Numbered from the stretch's first letter, positions 23,401 through 37,135 are shown. The stretch: 60,000 nucleotides of DNA from Polytrichum commune (GCA_950295325.1 OX485809.1:24926001-24986000); one strand, 5' to 3'. Translations and numbers: made by a program. Notes: generated by a model from the sequence alone, not told the origin.

Positions 23401-26400
23401 ACTGATCATAAGTGAAGATGAAAATTCAGTAGTTTGATGGAATTTCGTTTCCCAACAATGACATTGTTTTGTCTAATTAGTGTGGATGGTAGATTCATGT
23501 GAGTTCGAATCTAGTGTGAACCACATTAACTTCATAGAACTTGCCTTGGTCAATGTTAGTAATTATTATATAGTTCTTGCCTTACCTTGAATTTTCATCC
23601 AAATATGTAGACGGAAAGACCCAAACTAATTTTCACACTGGAAATTACAATGGGCCACTTCACATTATAAAATTGAAAATATTTTGGGTAATTGGGAATC
23701 AGTGTGGCTCACATTAATTAAAGAAAGCATTGTACCATCATGGGTGTAGTAAAAATTGCCCCCATAGATTTATTGTTGATTCACTATAGACTAAATGAGG
23801 ACCTTTCACCTTGGGATAGGTGTTAATTTGGCTGAACATAGAAATCTCCAAGCTCTACACTAAATAGCGTTATTAGGTTGACTGACAATAATTTCTCTAA
23901 AATTTCACAAACATTATATTACTCATTTATATTGCATTGGTACATGTAAAATAAACAAAAATTACTAGAGAATATGTTTTATTGTAATTGTAAAGTAATA
24001 AGACACACTCACACAACTCCACATGTCTCCACACGTTAGAAAGTGAAATCGTGCTTTATCTCAGTAACTCGAACTGCAAGTCAACATAATAATTCACTCT
24101 CTTCAAAAGGTCACACCAATGAACATAGAAATCAATAATTTCACCCAAGCTCCCAAATAGTATATTCATTATCCCAATTAGTGTGTGTTATTATTCGGAG
24201 TTGTGCAGTGCTATAACTATTTAATGAGATTGTAATATTTTACGAAGCGAAGTCATTTATGCTCTATAATACCCAAACAACTTATTGAACTCAGTAAAAA
24301 ATCGAACTCCTGAGTAAGACATTATTGCGTTGCGTAACTCTGAGTAGTAACACGCACTAATTGGGATACTCAGTGCAGTTGTTGTGAACATGTACTGAGT
24401 TTGATGAGAAGTGAATTACACCGATAAGTTAAAACTGTAACTAAATTAGTGCCTATGCAAGATGAATGTCTCCCTGGTGGTCTCAAAGGCCAACCTGATC
24501 AGCTTCAAAGCACTAAAATTGAAATTGATCTATTAATGTATATACAATTCATAATGATTTAAGTATAATATACTCATGTGTCTATATTTGTACCAAGATA
24601 CCTCACTTCCCGGCCACTTTTTGGGTGCACTGGACTAGCTGGCAGCCAGCTCAGCCTATTTCAGTCCATGTCATCTGTAACCTGAACACTTATGGATGGA
24701 ATCTCACAAAAAAAAAACAGAGCAGGTGGATTGCTTGTGCAGCAACCGATGAATGTTGGAGGCTAGAGTCTATAGTTTACACAGTATACTATGGTGTGTA
24801 GGGTGGGTTTGCATTGGGGCATAATCGGTCGAAATCCTAGTGTTTCCAAAGTCCAACCGTTACATGTTGATATTTTGTGGCTTTTCTTTATTGAATTGAG
24901 GTATGTTCTATAACTTTTTTCTCTAAAATGGTTGGTAATTCTTTTCAAGTCTTGAGCTTCAACCGGTTATTTCTCAAACTCAATCAGTTCATCTATAACT
25001 AGCAGCCAATGAATATCCCCGTTCATTGTCAAGTCCAAGAAAACTTGGGGTCCAAAATAGTACCCTTTAACCCCTAAACGCTCAACCCTTCACATTCTAT
25101 TCGCGGGTGCATCTAGCACCAGTGTTGAAAATTTTTGTTATTTAGAAAAATGGACTATGTTTTCTTCAAAATCCAACCGCACGGATGTGAACTTGACTAC
25201 CATATATTCTTCTCATGAAAATTTGAAGTCAATCGGATCATGTTTTCTAGGTCAGGTTGACATATGGACATGACCTTCATTCAAGGGGGAGCTAGAGAAA
25301 ACTCTGGTTTTTTTGTTTTGTTTTATGACCATGTTGGTCATGCCACAAATTTGAGAAAGTTGGAAACTTTGCCGTAATGTGCTATGTGGATGACAAATGA
25401 GATACTTGCAAGAAATTTAGTTTTTTAGAGCAAATTATAGATAAAGTCCGTCGCTCTCAAAGTTGGAGGGGCCACATGAAGTCATTTTGGGAGATTTCCT
25501 CTTTTTCATGAAGCAAGCAACATGTGCACTAAGTTTTTTCTTCCAAATCCATATGGTCAAGTTGTGCACAACCGCCATGTTGTCCTTAAAGGGGAAAAAC
25601 CCCACCCAAATTGAGCTTCATATGTGAAAGGTATTGGCTCCTAAATTTGGAAACACATGGAACCGCCTCCCAAAACAAGCAATGCCAACCTAACAAAAAA
25701 TCCTACATGCTTAGAGTATGAGGTTTTTGTATGTTGTTTTGGCTCACATGGTAGTGGGCACCACCCTACACCAAGTAGATGCCTTTCCATCCACATAGAT
25801 TGCCACCTAGTGGGATGCAAACCCGAGATACAACACTAGGTGAAGACCCATTTCAAGTTGCTTGAGAATTTAAGGGTTGATGAACCTTACCTCTAACCTC
25901 AAGATTGGATCCAAGTTTGAAGTTAGGTATCCAAAATTGGATGGAATATTCTCTTGAGTTGAGAATGATGAGATTTGATGGGAGAGTGATACCACATTGG
26001 TGCCACTTCATTTTCTCATACTTTGGACTTGGGACCTAGTGTAATGTCCATGGTTCCGAATTATCATTCTCACTCAATAGGAGTCCTCTATTTTGGAGCT
26101 TATGAAGCCATTGACCCTATGTAAACCCACCTTAGTTGGCAGTGGAGCCCTACACCATGGGACATCATGTTTCGCAAATATGGTGTGACACACACTATCA
26201 TCATACTAACTCTAAGTTGTGCTTGTTCTTGGGCCAACGAAAGACTTTAGAACCATTTTTCTAGAGGAATATATGATATTAGCCTCAAGTATCTATATTT
26301 TGGAAAGGCCACATGACCTTATAAAACACCAAACGATAGATGCAAATACTCCTCTGGGACTCCTCCGCATTTCCCATTGTATGAATATAGGTTCTTATTC

Positions 26401-27462
26401 TAATTAGGTATGAATATGTAATGAGCATTCAAAGGGAATATGGTCTAATTTTTTTAGCACTACCAGCATAAAGAAATCTAAACCTCCAAAGCAAGGTCCT
26501 AGACTCATGGAAACACGACATTACAATTCTCCTTCATATAAGTATAGTATGAGCTCATTAGCTAACCATGAATCATTTTTCTTAAAAATTGGATTTTTAG
26601 AGAGAAAACAATTTACAAGAACTCTGACCACTCTCTAAACAACAAATGTTGGTATTTCCAGGTTTTCCCACTCAAGTCAATAAGTTTTTAAGTCATCAAG
26701 AAATGTTGCCCATCATCTTCACATTGTAACAACAACACTAGCTTAAAAAAAAAATCAAATTTACAAACTCAACACAAATTCATCACTTACATAGAAACTA
26801 AGCGTTAAGGAAATCTAGACAAATGCATGAATTTGGGACAAACAATCTAAAGATATTGTATAAGTATGTTTCTATTGGTAGACCTTGTGATTAAAATGAC
26901 AAATACCAGTCTTAAATGAGGACTATTTCTTGTTGTGAACATGTTGTAGTTGCACATACACTTTGTCGTTAGCTAAAAATACACATCTAGAGAATGACTA
27001 ATATTTAACCACTTTTCTCCTCAAAGCATGTATTTAGGGTTTCCATTATATTTCTCTAGACTCCTCTCTCCCCCCTCAAATAACTTGTGCTACAATGTTC
27101 ATGTCTTGATGACACAAAAAATTCTCTCATGCATTATCATTCTTGGACAAGTATTCTGTCCATATTTATAACCTTTCTAGAACTTCCATAACCCAAGATT
27201 GCCTTCTTTCCATAATGGAAGATCTAGGCTATCCCAAAGGTGCCAAGATGTTCTAATTTGGAAAATAAGCATCATATAAGGGCTCATTCTTGCTCATCAC
27301 ATATTAAATGTATACTAATGCATGCACAATACAAAGGGGATGTCCTCACCCCATTGTACTGACTCATTTCATTGTTATAATCCCATAATCACATGATAGA
27401 TTACTACACAGGTCATGTCCATGCAAGGACTAGACAAGAGCTGGACACTAGCTACAACCATC
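20470..27462. other. Intergenic, no gene or clear transposon seen
   Basis: About 7 kb without exon-like sequence. Frames such as 20666-21016, 22326-22571 and 25657-25839 have no recognisable domain and no supporting splice pattern. The stretch at 20.5-22.6 kb has a more even base composition than the AT-rich 22.8-27.4 kb. A dispersed repeat is at 24826-25010. Confidence 0.45.
24826..25010 (+). repeat. Dispersed repeat, copy 1
   Basis: About 185 bp that matches 28892-29076 in the same orientation. Shared phrases include ATCCTAGTG, TTACATGTTGA, CTCTAAAATGGTTGGTAATT and CAACCGGTTATTTCTCAAAC. It is not coding. The element type is unknown and no terminal repeats were seen. Confidence 0.8.
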
Positions 27463-27465
27463 TAA

Positions 27466-28830
27466 GGGCCGGTTTACATTATGGACCATGAAGTCGGACC
27501 ATGGAAGATGGCCTCTTTCAATGGTCTGAGTTCATGGTCCGACTTCTTAAAAAAATAGTTTTGAAAGCCTTGGGCCCCCCACTAGGTGTAAACCAAATGT
27601 GGATCAAGAAGACTGATCATGCACCAAAAAGTGAAGGTGCTGATTTTTTTTAATACATGCTCAAAAAGGGCAGTTTTGTAAAAAAATCAAGTTTGAACAT
27701 TCTCTTGTCTTCTCTCAGGCTTCACTTGTCTTCTCTTCTTGTTAAATGTGTCGAAGATGTGGCTTGCAAATCTACTCACAACATTTTTTACAAAAAACTT
27801 AGCGATTCAATTTGTACATGTTCAATGTCATTTACATGTGACATGTACCTTGTGTTGTCACTACACTAAATAAGATATTTAGTGTTTGATTATATTTAAT
27901 GTTGTTACCACCCTACCTTGCTCAACACTAATTTTCAATTCTTTGATAATTAGTGTTAGAAGATTTGCTAGAATATATGTTGGAATTCTCTTCTTATCAA
28001 TTTTATTTATTTTTATATCCTTACTAACACTAAATTCAAACATGTAACTTCCACATATTACCATAGTTGATATTTAGTGTTTGATTTTACATTTAATGTT
28101 ACTTACTTTCATAGGGTTATTGATATTTATTGTATGCATTCGTATTTAGTATATCAAACACTAAATATCCTATATAGTGTAGTAGAAAACTATCCGAAAA
28201 AAAACGGCAATCGTTTTCCCATTGCAATTATTTTGACCACCCTGATCTACAATCATTAAACAACTACAGATTTTTCTTTTTCGTTTTGCATCTATAATTT
28301 CTAAAATTATGGGGTGTGTAATATACTGTTGAAAACGTATTTTCAAGACCTTTCCAACGGTATATTACAAGCCCCCAAATTCCAAACATTGCAGTTGGTA
28401 GACCAAAAAACCAAATATGCACTTGAATACTTGAGTTCTAGATGTCCCACATTGTTTAGTGAAACACGTGGGAGCCGGTTTAAGGGGTAGGGCAAGGTAG
28501 TAATGGTATGTCTCATGGGCTATGATATAATTAAGGCACATAGAGGGTGGATTCATTAAAAATTTATTAAAATGGCATTTCTTTGACATGGGCCCTTGCT
28601 ATTTCCTACCAGACCACCTCTCTTGCCTCTCTCACCGCAAAACCCGTTGGACCATGTCAGTGCATTTATTAGGCCTTAAAAATTTATATTTTGGGAACCT
28701 CGACCTCCATGGTCCCTCTGCCATTCTTTCCGTAGTGTAAACCGCAGTTGTCCTGGGACAACTTCAACTGCCAATTAGCTACCTTGCAGCGCCCTGGTCC
28801 AACTTCATGGTCCATAGTGTAAACCGGCCT
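27466..28830 (+). mobile_element. PIF/Harbinger element, copy 2, transposase deleted
   Basis: Ends GGGCCGGTTTACATTATGGA and its near inverse are flanked by TAA (27463-27465 and 28831-28833), a 3-bp duplication. The sequence next to both ends matches copy 1 (2792-4289) read in the opposite orientation, including GCACCAAAAAGTG near 27618 and the hairpin at 28317-28369. The HARBI1-like frame of copy 1 is absent, replaced by about 100 bp of unrelated or strongly changed sequence before a nested MITE. It is a non-autonomous derivative of the same family. Confidence 0.9.
27861..28182 (+). mobile_element. Nested palindromic MITE, complete copy
   Basis: Left CTACACTAAATAAGATATTT and right (reverse complement) CTACACTATATAGGATATTT form TIRs, which go on as AGTGTTTGAT. 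A third AGATATTTAGTG-like block lies inside at about 28068. There is no reading frame. A truncated copy sits in the matching place in Harbinger copy 1. I could not settle the target duplication. Confidence 0.75.
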
Positions 28831-28891
28831 TAATACCCCTCATGTCCCTTCATGGACCAGACCAATGCCCACGAAGTTTTTGGACAAAGTA

Positions 28892-29076
28892 GGTGAAGAT
28901 CCTAGTGATTCTAAATCCAACCAGTTACATGTTGACATCTTCCAGTTTTGCTTTCATTCATTGGAGGTATATTCTTCCATAGATTCCTCTAAAATGGTTG
29001 GTAATTTTCCTGCAGTCTTGAACTTCAACCGGTTATTTCTCAAACTCAACCGGTTCATCTGTAACTAACCGCCGGT
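28892..29076 (+). repeat. Dispersed repeat, copy 2
   Basis: Matches 24826-25010 (see there). It begins about 60 bp beyond the right end of Harbinger copy 2. Confidence 0.8.
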
Positions 29077-31949
29077 TCTCCCCGGACATAGGACCGGATG
29101 CACATTTAAGCACATTCTTAAAAACCGTCATAGACTCATAGGGTTCAGTACATTGCCTATACACTTCTAAATGGTGTTGCATAATTTCATCAATGAAAAG
29201 TTCGTTGGATAACTGTCATTGGATGTGATCACTTTACTGTCACCCACTACCCGGTTGAGTAATGTCCAAAACCACCATAAGCTTGGAAAAGTTGTACTTG
29301 GGCCATTGGACAACCATTCTTTGCCATTGGAATGACACATGCTCACTTTGATTCAACTAGGTGCACTAAATGTGATACTTAGTGTCATATGGCATTTTAT
29401 GTCACTTTGGTAACTTTTTTAATGACACTTTCTATGAACAAGTTCACAAATACCATCATCCCAACTTACTTTCAGTTCATCCAAAGGCCAATTAGTGAAA
29501 CAAGGAGTTGGTATAATTTAGGGTAAACTAGCAGATTCGTCATATGAAAATACATCTCAACACATTGAGCTTGGCTCCTTTACACTAATCACCATATGCC
29601 ATGACCATCATTCTCTAAATTCTCTCATTGGTTGAGAAATGAGTGGCGGCCCCACTTTGCTTTAGATATGTCATAATGTCATTAACCATAAGACTAACTA
29701 TTGAGAATGGATGAGAGCATGACATAGGATGCTAGATAACTTTCAATGGATAATGTTTGGTCATCACTTGCATTTTGCAGTTAGACAAAATAACTGCACT
29801 TTGTTTATAGCTTATGTAAATTGCTTTAAGTTTTCAAAAGAATAAAGGGTTTTTTTGTGTGGAGGTGGTGCATGAATTCTTTATATCACAACTTCATTTA
29901 GTTTAATACCTTTTCAAACAAGTTTATCTTCTATCTAAAATTGAAATCTGAATATTAATTAAGGACATAGACCAAGATCTTACATAGTCTTGTAGTTTCA
30001 TGTTAACCCATATTCTTTGGGGATGAGATTGAATGAAGTTGACTACAAGAGGAAAACCTTTTTTAGTTTATGATCTTGCAATAAGTCATACAAAAAACAT
30101 CTACATGAGATTATGGAAAGTGGTAATTTTGCCACAATTTGGCAATTGTGGAAGATAAATAATTAAATTTTGATGAAACTTGGCAACACTTTCCATAATA
30201 AGTTGGAATTTATTTTTAGTATTGTCATGTGCCAGACCGACTATAACCTATAGAAGTGACTAACATTCAACTAGGGAAACCAAAAATTGGTGTCATTTAT
30301 TATATTTTATTGAAATTTTCCCATTTTAGGTGCTTAAAAAATCAGCCCATTTCATTTGGTCTTAGTCCACTTTACATTCTGAACATGTGACCAAGGCTTA
30401 TAAAAGTGACGGGAGTTTATCCTAGTCATGGCCCTTGGCCTAGAGCGATGACAAAGAGGAGCCCTAAATCATTCATTCTCACATCCCTTGGTCACATGTG
30501 TAAAATAGCACTAGAATTTAAGGGTTTGGAGTTTGGACACACAACTTGAAGACCTAGGTAGGGATCACATCACAACAAGCTTTACTTATAACAATAAAGT
30601 AGCGACTAGGTCTAACTACATAGATGGTGCGACAACAACCTACATGTGTTTTCCCAACGGCAAAGAAGGGCCATCAATGGCATGGGTACAAAGAGACCAA
30701 TCTCCCTAACCTAGGGGCGGCTTTGGAAGCATGCTTGCTCTCATAATTTATGATGATTGGGTGCTTAAGTCGAGACTATACTTGTGAGGTGCACACAACC
30801 CCGTGAGCACGGCCACATGGGGACAAGCTTGAAGATTGTCCCCCAAACGCATGGGATAAGTTGCAATGACTAATCATATCACTAGCTCCAACTATTGTTT
30901 CTCGGGCTCATTTCTCGGGCTAAGGGACCTTTCTATTCGTCCATGTGCTAACCTAAGTCATATGCCAAATGGTGGGTCCCTAAGTTAATAGTCCAACACC
31001 AACCCAAGCAGAATGCTATAATGTTGTCTATTCATAACTACAAAGTTGTCTAAAGAAAACAAACTTGTTGATCATGTGACCAAACTTCCAATCAATGTGT
31101 AAAAGCAAAGCTTAAGTGCAAGACTTGTTCCTAGGCACATGATCCTTATCCTTAGATCTCTTTTTCCTTGGCAAGCTGCAACTCTATCATGGCTCCCTAA
31201 AGGTGGCACTCCAATCACAACCCGCAATACTTTATGGAAGGGGTAGGAGGGGCGGGAGTTGTACGCAACCATATTGATATGTGCCACCCTATGAGAGATA
31301 GGTTTCCTTCCCTATTTCAAAACATAGTGCTAGGTAGTCTAAAGTTTTTTTTTTACCAACTAAATCATCTTGTTGATATTAGTTGTTACCTCACAAAGGT
31401 CACTACACCCCAATGTTTTACAAATTTAGCCTTTGTGTTCTCACTTTGAAACTCTAGGTGAAAAAAATATTGTAAGAAACCTTAAAGTGTTTACATCCCT
31501 AAGTGAATTTATAGTACCCTATCAATTTGTACAAAACAAGATAAAACAATGGTCCCTCTACAACTTACTTAACATGCCTTCATGACTAGAATCGCTACTC
31601 CATCATCAACACTATCATGTGTAAGGTCATTTGGCTCACAACACATCCAACAATTGCTTTATAATTGCATTGCAACCTATGTCAAGAGAATAAAAGGCCA
31701 ATTGTTGGCCAAGCAACTACCACCAAAGATGGAACATGAGTTGCACCTACCACCAATAACAAAGTAGAAAATGAGTCACAAAACAAAAAATAGGTCAATA
31801 AACATATGAATGGACATCTGACATAAATATGTTGAGGTCAACAATGACATCATCAAGGCAAGGATGTTTATAGCCCCCTCTCTAAAACCCAACATAAAGG
31901 CAAGGATATTTTTTATGCAACCCCCACCATAGGTACCCACAAGAACAAC
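29077..31949. other. Intergenic, no gene seen
   Basis: AT-rich DNA. Short frames at 31072-31287 and 31234-31449 overlap on opposite strands and show no domain. No terminal repeats were found by eye. Confidence 0.4.
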
Positions 31950-31951
31950 TA

Positions 31952-33616
31952 CAGTATAACCTCATTAGCACGACACCCTCGATATTACGACACATTTTTG
32001 TGCGATAAAACTTTTTCGTTCAAAACTCCCTCTTTTATACAGCTATGACACTGGATAATATGACGTTTCTATGTTTTTTTATATTAAAGAGGTAATTAAT
32101 GTTAAAATTTATTTTATCTATGTGTTGTACATCTAAAACACGTCCATTTTCACTTGGGAACTATTTGGAAACTTCACTTATCATTGGGAACTCAATGATA
32201 ATTAGGGTTACTAGTGTAGAATGGACATGGTTAGGGTTAGAGTGGCCTCCTTCCTATTCTTGTGTCAGATGATGAGCCTGAAGATGTTTACAATATGGAT
32301 GAGACTGGATTGTATTTTAGAGTACATCCTCATAAAACATTAGCACAAGGGAAGGTGAAGGTTGGAAGTTATAGAAGGAGTGTGTAACACTTGCTCTTTT
32401 TGTTAATTCAATTGGGATTGATAAGTTAGAGTTGCTTGTGATTTATACGTCTAAGCAACCATGATGTTTTGGAAGGTGGCAACCTCATGAGTATGTTCGG
32501 TGGCACTCAAATAAAATAGTTTGGATGAAGGGGGGTATATATTTGAAGCTTGGATTTTGCAGCTCAACAAACAATTTAAAGGCCAAAATCGTAAGGTGTT
32601 TATGATTTTGGATAGTGCATCTTCACATGTTATTAGCTCTGCCAAAATTGGTAAGTCTCGTGGTTTTTCAACCTTGGAATTGAGCAGCATGACCTTGGTA
32701 TTCCTTCCTCCCAATGTTACAAGCGTAGTTCAATCTTTGGATCAAGTTAAAATAACATCTTTCAAAATTTAGTATAAGGAGAAACTTTTGCAATGGGTTT
32801 TACCACAATATGATGATGCTACATTGAAGGACTCAAGGAAGGTGGTGGCCAACATTAGATAGGCTATCATGTAGAGTTATGAAGTATGGAATGAGTTGGA
32901 TGCACAAATACTCAGGAATTGTTGGAGGATGGTGCATATATTACCTACAACATGGAATGTTGATTTTGCCTTAGTTGATGAAAGGGAGAAGAATAGAATG
33001 CAAGAAGAAACAAATGAACTTGGTGCTCTAATTTCAAAGTTACGATTGGGTGATGATGTGATATGAATTGAGAACTATATTCAGATGGAAAGGGATTGAG
33101 TACTGATGAGTTGGTGGATGCTACTTTGGGAATCAATTATGCACAAGTCTTTGATCTTTATGTTGATCTACATTTAGTAGATGTGGATGATGTTGCTCCA
33201 CCTACAATAAAGCTTAATGATACTAATCGTCATGCATCATTGTTGTCTAATTTCTTATCAGATAACTCTTTACATTTTGGTGTTAATGAAATTATTAGTT
33301 TTCAAAAGCTGATAGGAAATTTAAATAAGATAACAATTGCTAACTTGGGTAGGCAACAAAAGAGATCTTTGAACTCCTATTTCAAGAGTTCTTGAAAATA
33401 TTTGTATTTGTTTGGAGTTATAAGTTATTAATTCATACAATCTATATTGCTTAAACTCATTGTATATATTATTTAACCTCATATTGCTTATGTTTTTGTA
33501 ATCCCTCAATAGTACAACAATTTTACGCCATTTGTCAAATCAACAAGAAGACAACACCTTGATAACACGACATATTTTGTGTTTCCCAAACATGTCATTC
33601 TAAAGAGGGAGAACAG
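31952..33616 (+). mobile_element. pogo/Tigger-type Tc1-mariner element, internally deleted
   Basis: The element starts CAGTATAACCTCATTAGCAC and its right end, reverse-complemented, reads CTGTTCTCCCTCTTTAGAAT, a degenerate TIR. The dinucleotide TA flanks both ends (31950-31951 and 33617-33618), the usual Tc1/mariner target. It is 1.67 kb. The CENP-B-like DNA-binding part of the transposase is missing from the first 280 bp. The remaining DDE part is on the plus strand. Confidence 0.8.
32240..33395 (+). pseudogene. pogo/Tigger transposase remnant
   Basis: NMDETGLYF (near 32297) carries the first catalytic Asp. VFMILDSASSHV (near 32600) carries the second. VFLPPNVTSVVQSLDQ (near 32700) is the conserved block with the third acidic residue. 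The frame beginning at 33096 ends in KITIANLGRQQKRSLNSYF, typical of the C-terminus of Tigger proteins. Frame changes and stops occur between about 32376 and 32510 (TAA after YRRSV) and again at 32770-33090. The N-terminal helix-turn-helix is absent, so the gene is dead. Confidence 0.85.
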
Positions 33617-33618
33617 TA

Positions 33619-34749
33619 CAATATTTGATGAAGTGTTGTATTGACAACTTGTGGGGGACTTCCCGATTGTAGTTTCAGCTCTCCATAGAGGACACAGAAA
33701 ATATTGGACATTTGTTCCATTGCTTCTTCTTTAACAATATATATTATAGAGGCAATTGATATATGAGAGTAAGGGTGTGACTACAAGCAAGTAAGCAACT
33801 TTGGTATCAACAGAGGTTATCAATAGGAAGGAGAGAAAATAAAAGGTTACATAGACTATCTTCCTGTAATCATACTTCTTGATACTGCAAAATATTGATA
33901 TACTTAATGATTATTGAAAAGTACACTTAATAATTATTGAAAAGTACACTTAATAATTATTGAAAAGTACACTTAATTGATTATTGCAAAATATTGGATT
34001 GAAAACTATTTCCAATAATATATCACCTCTAAAAGGTTGATCATGCATTTCAATAAATGGTTGTCCTCTATACCTCATGACGTGTTCACTTATCAAGAGA
34101 AAATTTGATCGCTTCCAGACACTTTTGCAACTTTCTTCCACTTGGGAAGTATCTTTAATTTTATCCAATCATATCATATCAAGTTCCTCATCAAACTAAT
34201 GCTCGATTGTGATGATTTCATGGGAGAACAAATAGATCTCCTTTTCTGTATTATTAACAGTATGCATATGATCCTTTGATGCTGCCTTACAGCTTCTCTA
34301 TTGTGATTATACTGAGGAATTCCATGGAAATTTTATCTATAACACGTCTAAAAAAATGCTTTGTCCTCTCCAAGAAGATCCACAACATATGACAATCTCA
34401 AGATGTTTTACCCCACAATAAAGAAACTCTTGTGTTTCCTAAATAATCTTCATATTATTCTACAATATGCCGAGTGCATACAGCTTGACTCCTTGATATT
34501 TCTGCATCAGCAAAAGCCATGTTAGGAGTTGCTGAGTACAAATGATAGCCAATATTCAACACTCCTTTCAGCACACAATACTACAAAATTACAATACATT
34601 CAAGTCATAATTGCTTTAATACCTGCCGCTGCTGATGCACCTCTAAACCTTTAATCAAGTAATTATAGCAGTTAAAAATGACAGTAGAGAGCTCACACCA
34701 TTAGTTTGAGAACAGCAATAAGAGGAATTGGCAACCAGCAAACACTTAC
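33619..34749. other. 3' flank of the eEF1B gene; no separate gene seen
   Basis: No coding sequence was recognised. The last, very short coding exon and the 3' UTR of the minus-strand eEF1B gene should fall within about 34.5-34.75 kb, but I could not fix the acceptor. A short tandem array lies at 33900-33985. Confidence 0.4.
33900..33985. repeat. Short tandem repeat, 23-bp unit
   Basis: TTATTGAAAAGTACACTTAA repeats three to four times at 23-bp spacing, with small changes in the outer units. Confidence 0.9.
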
Positions 34750-36933
34750 AGATCTTGTTGAAAGCTACAATATCACAGCTCTGGATGTATTCGTTGTTTG
34801 GCTCTGAGGTAAGAAAATCCTCAATCAAGTTGTCGACACTCACTTCATCATCAACAATGGTCATCATGATTGAAAGCTTCTTAATACCAGCCACCACTTG
34901 CACAAGCTTAGCTGGACAAATTCACATCCACATAACAATGAACGTCAACCTCTTGCCATTAAGAAGAATGACAAAATGCGCTCCACCACTATCTTCACTG
35001 CATGTCCATGTAAAAAAGGAGGAGTTGCACCACTCACATGCCCCCCAGTGAAGACCAGGCATTTGAACTGCTCTCACAACCTCTTCCAGCTTCACCATAT
35101 CTGTCCCATCATCCCATGGCTTCACATCTAATAGAACAGAAGACTTTCCACCTGGACATAACCCATACAGTGGTTAGCCTCCCAAGCACAATTGTGACTC
35201 TAGATCACAATATATTCACAGATGGCACATAGCATGTGCCACAATCATCTAACCATCACAGGCTACTGTAGAGTGATACAGCTTGTGTAGCATTATTCTA
35301 CAACTGCCTGTGAGTTACTCACTTTCTTTCTTCTTAGCCCCTGCAGCAGCCTTCTTTGCAGCCTCACGCTCTTGGGCAGCCACTTTCTCCTCTTCTGTTT
35401 CATCTCCAAACAGATCAAGGTCTTCGTCATCCTGGACAAAGAAACAGATAAAAGAAGCCTCCAACTTGTTACCACAAATGCCTTTATCTGGGTGTGATGG
35501 ACTATACAGCTTAAAATTGCCAGACCATATATAATAATCATCCCTGGCTAGGGTCACTCGCAACAATCGTGATGTTCTTAATACAATAGCTTATCGAGGA
35601 ACCTATTCTCACTGTATACTCATCACTATATTGGGAAAAAAGAAAGCATACATCAGCATCAGTGGCTGGAGTCTGAGGAGCAGCAGAAGCTGTTAAATCT
35701 TTGGACGTGGTGTCAGGAGCAGCGCCACTCTCAATCTGCACTCCAACACCTGGAATAGAGAACCTAACAGGCAGAATAAGAAGCTCGACCAAAACCTGAA
35801 ATTCCAGGTAAATCCTATTTACTGTAAGATTTTGGATCAGCTAAAGCTTGAATTCAGACTGTTACTTTCTTAGCTTCAAAAGAAACTAACATCTCTCAAG
35901 AGGCAAGCACATTGTCACCACTCTGCAAGGCATAGAACAATCTGACCTAAAGTAGACCTTAGATACGAGACCCGAATGTGTTTATGAAACAAACGAATTG
36001 GGAAAGCTCAGGTATATGCGCACATACCTAGGTCCAGCCAAAGCAGCTATATGCAAGTACCACCTAGACACATTCACAAGTTGAGCAGACACACCATTCA
36101 TGGCTGCGAACACAGCAAGGTCATCCCTTGAGGCTTGATAACTGCATGCACCAAATAAACAACAACCTTCAAACCAATGTTGTGCAGGTATCCAAGTTCA
36201 ACTCAGGTATCAATTAGGGCATGTGTGTGAGTACTAAATATCCAATCCAGCTGGTATCACATCCTTTAATATCATTAACAATGTCCACTTTGAGATTTGC
36301 ACATATGCCATTGCAAAATTCCATAGTATCACCTCTACACCCTTGGACAATTGTACAAGTATTTCTAATACCATGACCGGCCACAGATCGAAATCAAGTC
36401 CTCTTTAAATACCTTTACCCACTTGTATATGGAAAAGAAAAAAAAGGCACCCACACAACATTACTTTAAACCACTCTCCTCCGGTAACCCTAAACTCCAC
36501 TCGCGAATCCGGCACCAAATCACAAAATGCGAAACCAAACAACATACAGCAACTAAAAACTGCATTTTAGAACCACAATGCAAACAACAGCCAAAACGCA
36601 AATGATTGTACAGATACGATTTGAGCAGTCACAACCTAGTAACACCACAATAACCTTCAGACTCCTGCTCTGTAGTAACCCTAATCCTAACCCCAGGCGA
36701 CAAGCTATCCACATAAATCTGGCATCACACGTTATACTGCAGGTACAACCACAAGAAAGAATCACATTGGAAGTAGAAACTGGCTGCACATATCTGTGAA
36801 CAGGCAAGTAATTAACATCCAAGTGAAGTGAGGAGACTTACCCTGTGATGTAGCTACGGGTAAGGAGGTAGTCATCGAGCTTTCTGAGACCCTCAGGAGT
36901 GCTGAGGTCGTGAAATTGGACGCCCATGATCAT
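34750..36933 (-). CDS. Elongation factor 1B beta/delta-type subunit (eEF1A GEF)
   Basis: Recharges eEF1A by exchanging GDP for GTP during translation elongation. Coding exons (5' to 3'): 36933-36842, 36141-36028, 35763-35652, 35431-35323, 35151-35038, 34911-34750. All are GT-AG and stay in phase (703 nt, 234 codons plus one base). The N-terminal GST-C-like part has [20 protein letters not shown] and [14 protein letters not shown]. An acidic linker, [13 protein letters not shown], is followed by a Lys/Ala stretch. The catalytic domain has [39 protein letters not shown] and ends [14 protein letters not shown]. The family ends within one or two residues of this point, so a tiny last exon supplies the stop; a TAG via an acceptor near 34650 is possible. 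The first ATG is at 36933, with a second at 36927 (MGVQF). Length is normal for plants. Confidence 0.92.
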
Positions 36934-37056
36934 GAACGGTGCGAGCTTGGGAGGTGCAAGATTGTTGGGTAGAGGCCTAGGATTGCAGATTGCGAGCTTG
37001 TGTGATTGTGTGATTGATTGAGCAAGAACCAAGACACAACTCCAAGCTTCAGCAAT

Positions 37057-37065
37057 TTAGGGTTT
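37057..37065 (-). promoter_or_regulatory. telo-box in the eEF1B leader
   Basis: AAACCCTAA on the sense strand, about 125 nt before the ATG. This motif is known near transcription starts of plant translation genes (EF1A, ribosomal proteins), where it supports expression in dividing cells. Similar CCTAA-type blocks occur in the long first intron (about 36485 and 36672). Confidence 0.65.
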
Positions 37066-37123
37066 CTAGGTCTAGAAAGCCAAGGCTACTAGGTTCACAA
37101 GTGTCACCTATTACCGTGTCTTC

Positions 37124-37135
37124 ATAAATATAAAG
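37124..37135 (-). promoter_or_regulatory. TATA-like box of the eEF1B gene
   Basis: Sense TTTATATTTAT about 190 nt before the ATG, which would place the transcription start near 37095, just upstream of the telo-box. The same TATA-like and telo-box arrangement occurs in the partial duplicate at 42.7-42.97 kb. Confidence 0.5.

Noticed and set aside
33900-33985. Possible CRISPR-like array
   Set aside because: Units are head-to-tail without unique spacers and the genome is a plant; it is a short tandem repeat.
35283-35566. Several overlapping frames on both strands at eEF1B exon 4
   Set aside because: Only the minus-strand frame [15 protein letters not shown] is in phase with the flanking exons; the others are shadows.
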